NCBI GenBank assembly: GCA_029961045.1
Contig: JASBVN010000026.1
Span: forward strand, 1 to 32,970
Source of the DNA: Alicyclobacillaceae bacterium
Lineage (GTDB): Bacteria > Bacillota > Bacilli > Kyrpidiales > Kyrpidiaceae
Direction of reading: 5' to 3'
Length of the DNA: 32,970 nt
Shown here: positions 1 through 8,102 of the stretch, piece by piece
Numbering within the stretch: the stretch's first letter is position 1
How the letters are laid out: each line of letters starts with the position of its first letter
The notes under the pieces: model-generated
The model's database searches: none
What the model saw: the letters and a program-made list of their open reading frames with translations, nothing else
Told to the model about the DNA's origin: nothing
Made by a program: the position numbers and the translations under genes

Positions 1-232
1 CGATCCCGTCTGCGACCGTATGACTAAGGAGCCATTTGACCATGATGATCCCAATGAGAATGAGAATGACCGCCAAAAGGGTCCCCAACCCGAACACCGC
101 AATGGGATCGCCGAACCCCAGCAGGGATGCCCACGGCACTCCCCGGATGACATCGATCTGCCATAGCGTAATGAGGCCAATCCCGCACATAACGGCTTCC
201 TGAATATACATACTCCGGACGGTGCGCTTCAT
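1..232 (-). CDS. Membrane protein, N-terminal part only; last visible gene of the lanthipeptide operon
   Basis: An open frame of 77 codons runs from an ATG at 232 off the left edge with no stop. The start overlaps the LanM stop as ATGA, which implies translational coupling and membership of the lan operon. The visible peptide begins MKRTVRSMYIQEAVMCGIGL and has two hydrophobic stretches (about residues 12-30 and 44-66). It is therefore an integral membrane protein with a short basic N-terminus. CPBP-type intramembrane proteases and small immunity or export membrane proteins are often found in such clusters, but the motifs that would identify a CPBP protease would lie beyond the edge. The function is unknown; the gene itself is well supported by frame, overlap and hydrophobicity. 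Confidence 0.6.
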   Translation of the reverse strand, partial: MKRTVRSMYIQEAVMCGIGLITLWQIDVIRGVPWASLLGFGDPIAVFGLGTLLAVILILIGIIMVKWLLSHTVADGI

Positions 233-3200
233 ATCTGCCCGTTCCCCGCCCGATCCAAGGACAGAACCGACGGGACTCTGTCCGGATGAGCCAAGCGAAG
301 CAGTTGATACCCGATACCGGCCTCCCCCAGCCACAAACCGGCGCTGGGGAGTCCTTGAGGAGTTCCAAAACGGTAGCCCCCCAACCGCCGTTTTTCCTCC
401 ATCACCTGGACCCCGATCCACCTCGCCTTGGCCACCAAGTCCGGATTGCCCAGCCGGCTGCCTGCCCGGAGGAGGAACTCCGCATTTCCCAAGTCTCCGT
501 GGCACAGACAGTGGCTGCGGCCCAAACCCCGGCTGAGGAGGGTGGACACAGCGGTTCGAATCTCCCCCGCCATCTCCGCCCGTTGGGAAGGCGAGACATA
601 ATCCAGGGACAGGAGGCGGCTCAGGCCGATCCCCGGGGCTCCGTGGCACCAGGCCACCGAAGAGAAGGCCTTGTCTCCTTCGAATCGCCGGTCCTCCCAA
701 TTGCCCGCCCCGGGGTGAAACAGGGAGCGCTCATACGCCAATCCCTCTTCCGCCACCCGCCGGTATTCCTCTTTTCCTGTGGCCGCCGCCAGCCGCAAGA
801 GCGCCCAAGAAATTCCCGCGACGCCGTGAGCCATCCCCGCCAGCCCCCGATCTTCTTTTCCCTCGCCGAACCATGCGGCTCCTTTTCCGGTCGCCCGCCG
901 GTTCCTGCACAAATGGTCGCCGTAGGCGGATGCCGCCCCGAGAGCGGAGGGCAGGCCGAACTGCTCATACACGTTCAACAGGACGTGAACCACCCCCGCC
1001 CCGCCGGAGAGGAGGTCGTAATACCGGTCTTCCTCCACCGCCCGGCCCATCAGGCGAACGATCTCCTCCATGCCCTCGAGCCATTTTGGTCCGTCGAGGA
1101 TCGGGCCCAGGTGGGAGAGAGCATACAGCACGGATCCCAAACCGAAAAAGGCGGAGGGAAATTTGGTCAGAAAGGGCGCTTTCTGCAGAGCTGTTTCCAT
1201 CGCCGCCCGGGCAGCCTGCCGAAACGTTCCGTCACCGGTCACCCATCCCAGATATCCGAGAAAGAGGGCCACACCGGCCACGCCGTTATACAGACCGGCA
1301 TCCATGGGAGCCACACTCCACTGCCCCCGGTGATTGACCCCCGCCCCGATCCACGTGCAATCCCTCCGATCCGGCCCCCAGATCGCCGTCTCCGTCAGAT
1401 GGCGGCCGATCGCCTCGGCCTCCTCGACAAACACCCCGGCATCGATGGAAACGTCCCGGATCTCCTCCGGCAGGCCGCGGCCGGACGGAGCCGGCTCCTC
1501 CTCCTGGTCGCGCAGGGCGACCAGGGAGGAACGAACCCAATTGCTCTGGAGATCCACTTCCTGGACCGTGAGATTCCGGAGCCGTTCCTCGACCAGTTCA
1601 AATCCGGACCTGGCAAATACGCCCGGAATCTTTCTTCCCCGGCCGTCCCATACGTCCTTCGATACCGGCGTAGTCGTAAAATACGGCACATCCCCCTCCA
1701 TCACATCGTCCCGTTCATAGGGCACAAACCGGGGGTCCACCGGCGCGTACCACAGCCGGTCCACGAGCCTCTCCCGGTCGAGGGCATCTCTCAGATAATC
1801 CGGATGCCAGGACTCCAGGAGAAAGTTCGCGTAATGTTGGGTAGCCCGGAGCAAAACCCTTACCGGCACCTCCCGGAACCCCGCCAGCGGCCCTTCCGGG
1901 GCCAAGAGCTCGTCCCGGTGGGCGATCAAAATTTCACAAGTCTCCCGGAACCCGGCGACGATCTCTCCGGCAAAATCGGCGGCCTCCATGTACACGGGTC
2001 CTTCGGGCCCTTCCATCCAAGGGCGGTTCGCGGCCGCTTCCAGGCTTTTGGGCTTCCGGACAAAGCGCATTTCGTCCGTTCCTTCATTTTCCACCTGAAG
2101 GACCGGGCGGGGCAACACCTGTTCGCGGCCTCCCAACCCGCTCAACTCCACCCCGGCCCCGTCCGCCGTCTGAACCAACAGGAGAGGGAGAAGGCCGGTG
2201 CCCAGTACGGAATCCACCATTTGTTGCTTGGCCCGGACGTCGGCGGTATCGGGAAACCGGTAGGGCGGCCGGTTCACGAAAATCGTCTCCCAGTCCACCA
2301 GAACCGGATGTTCCCCGCAGGCAATGAGATTTTCAAAGTGAAAGTCATGGCCGCGGATGGCGTAGGCCACGGCCGTCAGGGCGCCGATCCGGCGGTAAAA
2401 CCGCCGCACCTCCTCCTCGCCGGTGCAAGGAGCGGCTTCGATGTAGGGCTCCCATCCATACTGCCCTCTGTCCACAATGGGGACGGTCATCAATGCAGGT
2501 GTAAATCCCTTGTCGTTGATCCAGGAGAGCAGCCGCTGAATCCGGACCGCCCCCGCCAAGGGCCGGGGTTTGTACAGGATCACCCGCCCCGAAGCAAACC
2601 GGAGGCGGGTCACCGCCCGCCCCTGCCGGTGGGAATCCCCCAGCCCCGGGCGAATCTCGACCAGCGGCGAGCGATCCAGATTCAACACATCCCGCAACGT
2701 CTCCCGGTCCGCCAAATACCGCTCCAAAACTTCGGTCACGTGATGGACATAAAATTGGGTGCGCACGGTCAACAGCCGGGCCAACACCACGTATTCGCCG
2801 TAAAAACCGGAGAGCCACCGGGGATCTTGAAGCAGCCGGAGGAAGGACCGGTAGCGCTCCTGGGGCGTCTCCCCCTCCAACTGTTCCCGCAGCCGGCAGA
2901 CGTTCAGTTCCAGGACCAGGGCTCGGGCGGCGATTTGAACCAATTGGGCGGCCATGGTTTCCACGGCCGATTGGATCACCGGCTCCCAGTGGATCCGGGA
3001 ATCTTCGGAATCCGGGGAGAAGCGCTCCCGCCACCGCCGGAGGGCCCAGAGCAAAAAGGGTCGAACGGCGTTGTCCAAGCCCCGACATTGGATGGCTTCC
3101 GACTCCTCCCGCTCGAGGAGACCCACCGCCTCGCGAAAGATCGCCGCCCAATCGGGATCCGCCGCATTCTCCAACCGGTCCCTCCCCGCCGGCGAGGAAC

Positions 3201-3477
3201 GCGATCCATCGCCGGGTTCCTCCTCCACGGCCTTCGAAAGGGACAGCAGGGCGGCCATTGTTTCCGCATCCAACCCGTCCGCCGCCAGGCGTTTTTGGAA
3301 CAACTCCTCCTGGGTCAGAAGGGCCTGTTTCCGCCACTGTTCTACCAATTCCCTCCCGCCCCGGTCCAACGCCGGAAGAAGGCCCAGATTCGCGAACAGA
3401 TCCCGCCGCTCCCGGAGGGAACAAGCCCGCCACCACCAAGGCAGCGTGATACCGCGGGTCGTCAAAGAAACGGACAT
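229..3477 (-). CDS. lanM: Class II lanthipeptide synthetase LanM
   Basis: This bifunctional enzyme dehydrates Ser/Thr of a precursor peptide and then forms (methyl)lanthionine rings in the cytoplasm. The N-terminal dehydratase half (about residues 100-640) has the kinase-like signatures LYKPRPL (near residue 303), HDFHFEN (near 379-385) and VDWET (near 396-400). The C-terminal LanC-like cyclase (about 720-1065) has the zinc ligands in AWCHGAPG (Cys near 946) and LCHGDLGN (Cys-His near 994-995). The length of about 1,080 residues is normal for LanM. I place the start at the ATG at 3477 because AGGAGG lies 7 bases upstream; the in-frame GTG at 3483 is too close to that site. It follows the S8 protease gene by about 110 bases and overlaps the next gene by 4. 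Both active centres look intact, so the enzyme should be functional. Confidence 0.95.
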   Translation of the reverse strand: MSVSLTTRGITLPWWWRACSLRERRDLFANLGLLPALDRGGRELVEQWRKQALLTQEELFQKRLAADGLDAETMAALLSLSKAVEEEPGDGSRSSPAGRDRLENAADPDWAAIFREAVGLLEREESEAIQCRGLDNAVRPFLLWALRRWRERFSPDSEDSRIHWEPVIQSAVETMAAQLVQIAARALVLELNVCRLREQLEGETPQERYRSFLRLLQDPRWLSGFYGEYVVLARLLTVRTQFYVHHVTEVLERYLADRETLRDVLNLDRSPLVEIRPGLGDSHRQGRAVTRLRFASGRVILYKPRPLAGAVRIQRLLSWINDKGFTPALMTVPIVDRGQYGWEPYIEAAPCTGEEEVRRFYRRIGALTAVAYAIRGHDFHFENLIACGEHPVLVDWETIFVNRPPYRFPDTADVRAKQQMVDSVLGTGLLPLLLVQTADGAGVELSGLGGREQVLPRPVLQVENEGTDEMRFVRKPKSLEAAANRPWMEGPEGPVYMEAADFAGEIVAGFRETCEILIAHRDELLAPEGPLAGFREVPVRVLLRATQHYANFLLESWHPDYLRDALDRERLVDRLWYAPVDPRFVPYERDDVMEGDVPYFTTTPVSKDVWDGRGRKIPGVFARSGFELVEERLRNLTVQEVDLQSNWVRSSLVALRDQEEEPAPSGRGLPEEIRDVSIDAGVFVEEAEAIGRHLTETAIWGPDRRDCTWIGAGVNHRGQWSVAPMDAGLYNGVAGVALFLGYLGWVTGDGTFRQAARAAMETALQKAPFLTKFPSAFFGLGSVLYALSHLGPILDGPKWLEGMEEIVRLMGRAVEEDRYYDLLSGGAGVVHVLLNVYEQFGLPSALGAASAYGDHLCRNRRATGKGAAWFGEGKEDRGLAGMAHGVAGISWALLRLAAATGKEEYRRVAEEGLAYERSLFHPGAGNWEDRRFEGDKAFSSVAWCHGAPGIGLSRLLSLDYVSPSQRAEMAGEIRTAVSTLLSRGLGRSHCLCHGDLGNAEFLLRAGSRLGNPDLVAKARWIGVQVMEEKRRLGGYRFGTPQGLPSAGLWLGEAGIGYQLLRLAHPDRVPSVLSLDRAGNGQI

Positions 3478-3510
3478 GCCCACTCCTCCTTCCGCTTTCC
3501 GGGATTTTCA

Positions 3511-3556
3511 CGGGACGGCTTGCAGACCGCCGGCGCCTTCGGCGGCCGCCGTCCCG
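3511..3556 (-). other. Extended inverted repeat between the protease gene and lanM
   Basis: The only real gap in the lan operon contains an 8-bp perfect outer inverted repeat (CGGGACGG at 3511-3518 and CCGTCCCG at 3549-3556) around an inner 6-bp stem (CCGCCG at 3527-3532 and CGGCGG at 3540-3545). The strand shown is that of the operon. No T-run follows, so this is not a classic intrinsic terminator. It may be a transcript-processing or stabilising element, or a partial attenuator, that sets LanM output relative to LanT and the protease. That role is inference. Confidence 0.4.
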
Positions 3557-3590
3557 GCTACGTCACCACTGCGTCACCGCACCGTCCGAG

Positions 3591-5180
3591 TCACCGCACG
3601 GCCTGAAGAGCCCTGGCCACATCCAGAAGGCCGGCGCCGAACTGCGAATCCCGGCCGGGGGAACCGATGTCCACCGCCGATTTTTCAAGGATGGCGCGCA
3701 CCCACAGCGGATTCCCCCGCTTAAGCGCGGCAAGGGGACCCAGTGGCTTCCTTTTCTCCCGCTCCTGGGCGATGACCAGAGCCGCCGCCGCGGCCACCTT
3801 CGGCGCGGCCAAACTGGTGCCGATCATCCATTCGTATCCTTTTGGAAGCCCGGCCCATTGGCTGAGAGGGGTCTGGGGCAGATTCGTCGGGTAAGTCACC
3901 AGACACATGTACCGGACATCGGCGATGTGCTGGCGATCCCATAAGGGGCCAAAATCCCCCGCCGGCGCGGCGATGTCCACGTTCCATCCGTAGTTCGAGT
4001 AAAAAGCCCGGGCCCGATCCCGGTTCGTGGCCGACACGGTGAGAACGCCTGGCAACCCTCCTGGGGCATGAACTTGAAGATCTCCGGGCTGCCCCCGTTG
4101 GGCGGCCAGGACGGCCGGGTTTCCGATGTCCAGCCCGTCGGTGCCCGAGGAGGCCACCACCACGACCCCGCGAGCGAGGGCGTAGGCCACTGCTTTTTCA
4201 TAAGCCAAGAGGGCGGCCCGGTCCGACGGATTTTTCAGGGATTTGTAAGTGCCGAGGCTGAGGTTGATCACGTCGGCCCCGTCTTTGACCGCCTGGATGA
4301 TCGCCTGGATCACCCAACTCGAGTCGGCATCCCCGTTTTGGAAGACCCGGTAGGGAATCAGGCCGAGGCGGGGCCCCACGCCGAGAAGCAGGCCGTTGGC
4401 GGCGATGGTCCCCGCCACCATCGTTCCGTGGCCAAAATCATCGGCGGTGCTGGGGTCGCCCGGCACAAAGGAGCGGCCGGGAGACACCAGGTTGTCTTTG
4501 AGGTCCGGGTGAAGGGGATCGATGCCGCTGTCGATCACCGCCACCTTGACTTGGTGGTTGCCCGGCTGGATCGAGAAGCTCTTGCCGTTTCCGGTCACCT
4601 GCCGGATATCCCATCCCCACTGCTGGTAGAGGAGCGCCTTGGACACGTCCACCGCCGGGGCGGTGGCGACGCCGCCTTCCCCGCCCTTCGCACCCGCGTC
4701 TTTCGCGGCGTCCCCTGGAGCGGGCAGAGCCCGGGGCAACAAGTTCACCGTCACCGACGAAAGGGGCAACGTCTCCCCCACCGGCCGGTTGAGGTCGTGT
4801 TTCAGTGTCAAGGTCGGATCCTCCCCCAACGCCTCGATGTCCTGGCCGAACCGGGAGGCGAGGAGCTCTTTCACGGCTTTGCCGTCCCCCGGGATCGCCG
4901 ATTTCACCGCCACAGCCCCGATGTCCGGGATCGCCGTCACCTTGACGCCGGGACGGGCCGAAAGGGCTTCGACGACGCCGGCGGGGATGCGGCCGGATCT
5001 AAAGACGACCAAGGAGCGATCGCCCGCCGCGGTTTGACCGGGGGCGTCCATTGACTCCGCCCCGGCCGCCCGGGCGGACCAGCCGCCGGCACCGGCCGTG
5101 CTCCACATCACCACCGCCGCGAGTAAACCCGTCAAAAGCGGGTTCACTCGCAGACTTTTTCTCCTTCGATTCATTTTCAT
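3591..5180 (-). CDS. Secreted subtilisin-like (S8) serine protease, candidate lanthipeptide leader peptidase LanP
   Basis: The protein has about 529 residues. An N-terminal signal peptide (basic MNRRRKSLR, hydrophobic core, ARA-like cleavage site near residue 40) and a prodomain-like stretch of about 150 residues precede an S8 catalytic domain (about 210-525). The triad is Asp in VAVIDSG (about 218), His in DDFGHGTM (about 252) and Ser in IGTSLAAP (about 457). Where subtilisins carry the oxyanion-hole Asn (AAGN-E-G), this protein reads ASSGTDG, so Thr replaces Asn near 348. It sits between lanT and lanM and its start overlaps the lanT stop (TGATG), which points to maturation of the exported peptide outside the cell. 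An in-frame GTG lies 3 bases upstream and an ATG 6 bases downstream, so the exact start is uncertain. A general secreted protease recruited to the operon is the alternative. Confidence 0.85.
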   Translation of the reverse strand: MKMNRRRKSLRVNPLLTGLLAAVVMWSTAGAGGWSARAAGAESMDAPGQTAAGDRSLVVFRSGRIPAGVVEALSARPGVKVTAIPDIGAVAVKSAIPGDGKAVKELLASRFGQDIEALGEDPTLTLKHDLNRPVGETLPLSSVTVNLLPRALPAPGDAAKDAGAKGGEGGVATAPAVDVSKALLYQQWGWDIRQVTGNGKSFSIQPGNHQVKVAVIDSGIDPLHPDLKDNLVSPGRSFVPGDPSTADDFGHGTMVAGTIAANGLLLGVGPRLGLIPYRVFQNGDADSSWVIQAIIQAVKDGADVINLSLGTYKSLKNPSDRAALLAYEKAVAYALARGVVVVASSGTDGLDIGNPAVLAAQRGQPGDLQVHAPGGLPGVLTVSATNRDRARAFYSNYGWNVDIAAPAGDFGPLWDRQHIADVRYMCLVTYPTNLPQTPLSQWAGLPKGYEWMIGTSLAAPKVAAAAALVIAQEREKRKPLGPLAALKRGNPLWVRAILEKSAVDIGSPGRDSQFGAGLLDVARALQAVR

Positions 5181-7453
5181 CACCCTTTCGCGCCTCTTTC
5201 GATGGCCGTATCTAACGACGAATTCTCGCCGGTCCCGCCCGCACCCCGGGCCTGAACCGCATAGAGCCGGTAGTACAACCCCCGCCGCTCGATCAACGTT
5301 TCATGGGTGCCGACTTCCACGATGCGGCCTCGGTCCATCACCAGAATGCGATCGGCATTTTCCACGGTGCTCAGCCGGTGGGCGATGACGATCCGCGTGC
5401 ACCGGAGCCGGGACAAATGCTCATCCACCGCTCGCTCGGCGAGGGTGTCGAGAAAGCTGGTGGCCTCGTCGAGGATCAGAATGGCCGGGCGCCTGGCCAA
5501 AGCCCGGGCGAGAAGCAGCCGCTGCCGCTGGCCGCCGGAAAAATTGGCGCCCGTCTCGGACACCTGGGTGAGGTACCCCAGGGGAAGCTGCCGTATCTCT
5601 TGGTGAACGGCCGCCTGCTCGGCCGCCCACACCACATCCTCCGGGGAGAGATCATCTTGATTCATCCGGATGTTGTCTGCGATGGTCCGCTGAAACAGCC
5701 GGCTCTCCTGGAGGACCGCGCCGATCTGGCTCCGGAGCCACACCAGATCCCATTCCTCCAAGGGTACTCCGTCGTACAGAATCCGCCCCGCGGTGGGCCT
5801 GTACAACCCGAGGAGGAGCTTGGCCAGGGTGCTCTTCCCCGCTCCGGACGCCCCGACAATGCCGATTTTCTCCCCGGGGGCTACGGTGAAGGAGATCCCC
5901 TCGACGGTGTTCGGGCTGAAGGCGTCATAGCGGAAAGACACGTCCTCCAGTTCGACGCGGCCGGTCAGGAGGCCCCGGTACCTTGGGCCGCCCGGGTCCC
6001 CGAAGGCCGCGCCCGCCCGCCTTCCATCCCCCTTCTTGCAGCCGTCCGGCTCCTTTCCCGCCTCACCGTCCGGCTCCTGTTCCGGCCGGGACGCCACCAC
6101 GTCGTGAATCCGCTGGATATACGAACCCAAGAACAGCAACTCGTTGTAAGTGCCGGACAGCGAGACGATGGGCACGATGAACAGCGTGGCCAGGGACGAA
6201 AACCCGAGCAGCGCCCCCAGGCTCAACTCCCCCGCCGCCACCCGGTGCGCCCCGAACACCAACAGGCCCAAAGGCAGAATGTATTGCAAGCTCCCCGAGG
6301 CGGCGTCGAAAAGGGCCATCCAAATCTGCCGGCGCCAGGTGGCCCGCAACTGGCCCTGGAACAACTCCCGCCACCGGTTCACCACATCCTTCTCCGCCCC
6401 CAGGACCTTGATGTCCGCTACGCTTTGGATGCTCTCGCTGAGATAACTCTGGGTGTGGACTTGGGCGGTCACCTCCCGGGCGGTCAACCGCCGGGTCACG
6501 CGGGTGCCCATGGCGAGACACACAAAGAGGAGGGCGCCGGCGGCGATGACGAGGAGCCCCATCACCCAAGACTGCAGGAGCATGAGGACGGCGTAAACCA
6601 CCAGAAGCACCCCGTCGATCAACAGCGACACCGCCCGGGTGGACAGGATTTGCCGGATGAACACGTTGGCATTGGCCCGAAAAAGCAAATCCCCGCCTTT
6701 GCGTTTCTCAAAAAATCCGTAAGGAAGGCGGAACAGGCGCTCCATGAACCGCCCCATCATGGACAGGTCCATGAGATGCTGCAGCCGCGCTACGGCGACG
6801 CCCCGAGCAAAAGAAAACAGCCAGTAGGCGAAAAACAGGGCCCCCACACCATACACAGCCAGGCCGAGGGGCCCGATGTGCCGGGGCACGATCACCCGGT
6901 CGGTGATCCACCGCGTCAGGGCGGGAACGGCCAGTCCCAGACCCTGCAGGACAAAGGAGACGGCTACGATTCCCACCAGCCAACCCGGGTGCTCCAGGGC
7001 CAGGGACGCAAAAAATCTCCAGTGGGACGCCCGGCGGCGGGGTTGAAAATCTTCCTGAGGCTCAAAGGTCATGGCGTATCCGGTGAATTTCTCCGCCAAC
7101 TCCCGGCGGGACACCTTCATCCGCCCGTATGCGGGGTCCACGATCACCGCCCCGCGCGGTCCGATTTCCTCCAGGACGACAAAATGCTTGCCCTCCCAGT
7201 GAAGAATCGAAGGTCTTTGCAGTTGCCCGAGATGGGACGGGGCCACCCGGTAACCCCGGGGCTTGAGGGCAAATTGCGGCGCAATCTGCCGGAGGTGGTA
7301 GAAAGACATGCCTCCCCTGGCCACGCCGAAACGGTCCCGCAGCTCCGGAAGCGTCACGTGGTGGCCGTGATAGCCGAGGATCATGGCCAGGCAGGCCAGT
7401 CCGCATTCGTTTTCCTCCATTTGTTCGACAAAGGGAACCCGCACCTTCCTCAT
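5180..7453 (-). CDS. lanT: Peptidase-containing ABC transporter (LanT type): cleaves the leader and exports the peptide
   Basis: The 757-residue protein has three parts in order. First is a C39 cysteine peptidase (1-135) with Cys17 in ENECGLACL, His90 in KHFVVL and Asp106 in VDPAYG. Second is a six-helix ABC membrane domain (about 155-445). Third is an ATPase (about 498-735) with Walker A GASGAGKS (534-541), signature FSGGQ (638-642), Walker B ILILDEA (about 658-664) and H-loop His near 692. C39 exporters cut after double-glycine type leaders at the inner membrane, so the missing precursor should carry such a leader. A charged linker of about 40 residues (about 455-495) between the membrane and ATPase domains is unusually long. 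The start ATG overlaps the regulator stop as ATGA. All catalytic residues are present. Confidence 0.93.
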   Translation of the reverse strand: MRKVRVPFVEQMEENECGLACLAMILGYHGHHVTLPELRDRFGVARGGMSFYHLRQIAPQFALKPRGYRVAPSHLGQLQRPSILHWEGKHFVVLEEIGPRGAVIVDPAYGRMKVSRRELAEKFTGYAMTFEPQEDFQPRRRASHWRFFASLALEHPGWLVGIVAVSFVLQGLGLAVPALTRWITDRVIVPRHIGPLGLAVYGVGALFFAYWLFSFARGVAVARLQHLMDLSMMGRFMERLFRLPYGFFEKRKGGDLLFRANANVFIRQILSTRAVSLLIDGVLLVVYAVLMLLQSWVMGLLVIAAGALLFVCLAMGTRVTRRLTAREVTAQVHTQSYLSESIQSVADIKVLGAEKDVVNRWRELFQGQLRATWRRQIWMALFDAASGSLQYILPLGLLVFGAHRVAAGELSLGALLGFSSLATLFIVPIVSLSGTYNELLFLGSYIQRIHDVVASRPEQEPDGEAGKEPDGCKKGDGRRAGAAFGDPGGPRYRGLLTGRVELEDVSFRYDAFSPNTVEGISFTVAPGEKIGIVGASGAGKSTLAKLLLGLYRPTAGRILYDGVPLEEWDLVWLRSQIGAVLQESRLFQRTIADNIRMNQDDLSPEDVVWAAEQAAVHQEIRQLPLGYLTQVSETGANFSGGQRQRLLLARALARRPAILILDEATSFLDTLAERAVDEHLSRLRCTRIVIAHRLSTVENADRILVMDRGRIVEVGTHETLIERRGLYYRLYAVQARGAGGTGENSSLDTAIERGAKG

Positions 7454-7686
7454 TCCACCCGTACCTCATCCAGGACCAGCCAGCCGAGGTGATAGACCAT
7501 CACGCCGATTTCAACCCGGGAGCGGACTTGCCACTTGTCTTTGATGGCGTAGACGATTTCGCCGACCCGCCGCCGGCTGATGTACAGGGTTCTGGAGATT
7601 TCCTCGTCTTTGTACCCCCGGGCAATGAGCAAAGCCACTTCTTTCTCCCTGGGACTCAACGACTTGACGTGGGGCATCGCTTCCAA
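7450..7686 (-). CDS. Small GerE/LuxR-type helix-turn-helix regulator heading the lanthipeptide operon
   Basis: I start this gene at a TTG (7686) because GGAGG lies 6 bases upstream. The frame stays open to a GTG at 7803, but that codon has no ribosome site. The predicted 78-residue protein is almost entirely a GerE-type DNA-binding domain: LSPREKEVALLIARGY, then KDEEISRTLYIS and RRRVGEIVYAIKDKW as the recognition region. No receiver or ligand domain precedes it, so it resembles the stand-alone GerE type rather than a two-component regulator. Its stop overlaps the lanT ATG, so it is co-transcribed and probably controls this operon. The direction (activator or repressor) cannot be read from the sequence. 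Confidence 0.8.
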   Translation of the reverse strand: MEAMPHVKSLSPREKEVALLIARGYKDEEISRTLYISRRRVGEIVYAIKDKWQVRSRVEIGVMVYHLGWLVLDEVRVE

Positions 7687-7813
7687 TTCGCTCCTCCCCT
7701 CCCAAAACCCGTTGTCGTAACCACCCTCGCCTGCTCCGCCGCGGCTTGTCCACCCACACACCAAAGCAGCCGTCCGCACGCCCCGTATCCTCTGTTCACG
7801 CACGAAGTCCGCC

Positions 7814-7832
7814 GCCGGGGTTCACCCCCGGC
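7814..7832 (-). other. Stem-loop in the leader of the lanthipeptide operon
   Basis: A perfect 7-bp inverted repeat (GCCGGGG, 5-base loop, CCCCGGC) lies about 130 bases upstream of the regulator start. No T-run follows on the operon strand, so I do not call it a terminator. It would sit in the 5' untranslated leader if transcription starts in the AT-rich segment near 7905. Confidence 0.35.
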
Positions 7833-7908
7833 AATTGCTATTCTATCGGCGGCGCCGCTCCCCTTTGTAACGGCGGACTACAAAATCCGTTAAGCGATAC
7901 ATAATTTC

Positions 7909-7940
7909 GTATATACAATTTGTTTTGTTTTTTTATTCAA
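7909..7940 (-). promoter_or_regulatory. Candidate promoter of the lanthipeptide operon, in an AT-rich segment
   Basis: The roughly 350 bases between the regulator start and the oxidoreductase gene hold no gene. They contain a strikingly AT-rich patch (about 7881-7950) in otherwise GC-rich DNA. On the minus strand TTGAAT (7935-7940) and TGTATA (7912-7917) are 17 bases apart, a modest sigma-A match. The 8-bp palindrome GTATATAC (7909-7916) overlaps the -10 and could be an operator half-site. The exact start point is uncertain. Confidence 0.4.
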
Positions 7941-8045
7941 ATGTTTGGAATCCAATCATCCGTCCCGGCGCCGGACCGGGCTCTACTCGGGGAGTGGGAG
8001 TGATGGGGTGAGCGCCCCCGTGCCGGGCTCGCCCACACGATCAAA

Positions 8046-8079
8046 CCCAAAAAGAAACGCCCCGCGAAAATCCCGGGGC
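8046..8079 (-). terminator. Rho-independent terminator of the luciferase-like oxidoreductase gene
   Basis: On the minus strand GCCCCG, a 9-base loop and CGGGGC are followed by GTTTCTTTTT. The element starts about 25 bases after the oxidoreductase stop and fits an intrinsic terminator. Confidence 0.75.
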
Positions 8080-8102
8080 CGATGGCAAACCTCGAACCAC
8101 TA

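Noticed and set aside
286-3606. Very long plus-strand open frame opposite lanM
   Set aside because: Its codon content is Pro/Arg/His-rich and lacks any domain; it is the antisense shadow of a clear LanM gene in GC-rich DNA.
5303-7492. Long plus-strand open frame opposite lanT
   Set aside because: It is the antisense of a complete ABC transporter, with no ribosome site and no recognisable domain.
7687-8040. Possible LanA precursor gene upstream of the regulator
   Set aside because: I read both strands and saw no short frame with a ribosome site, a GG-type leader and a Cys-rich core.
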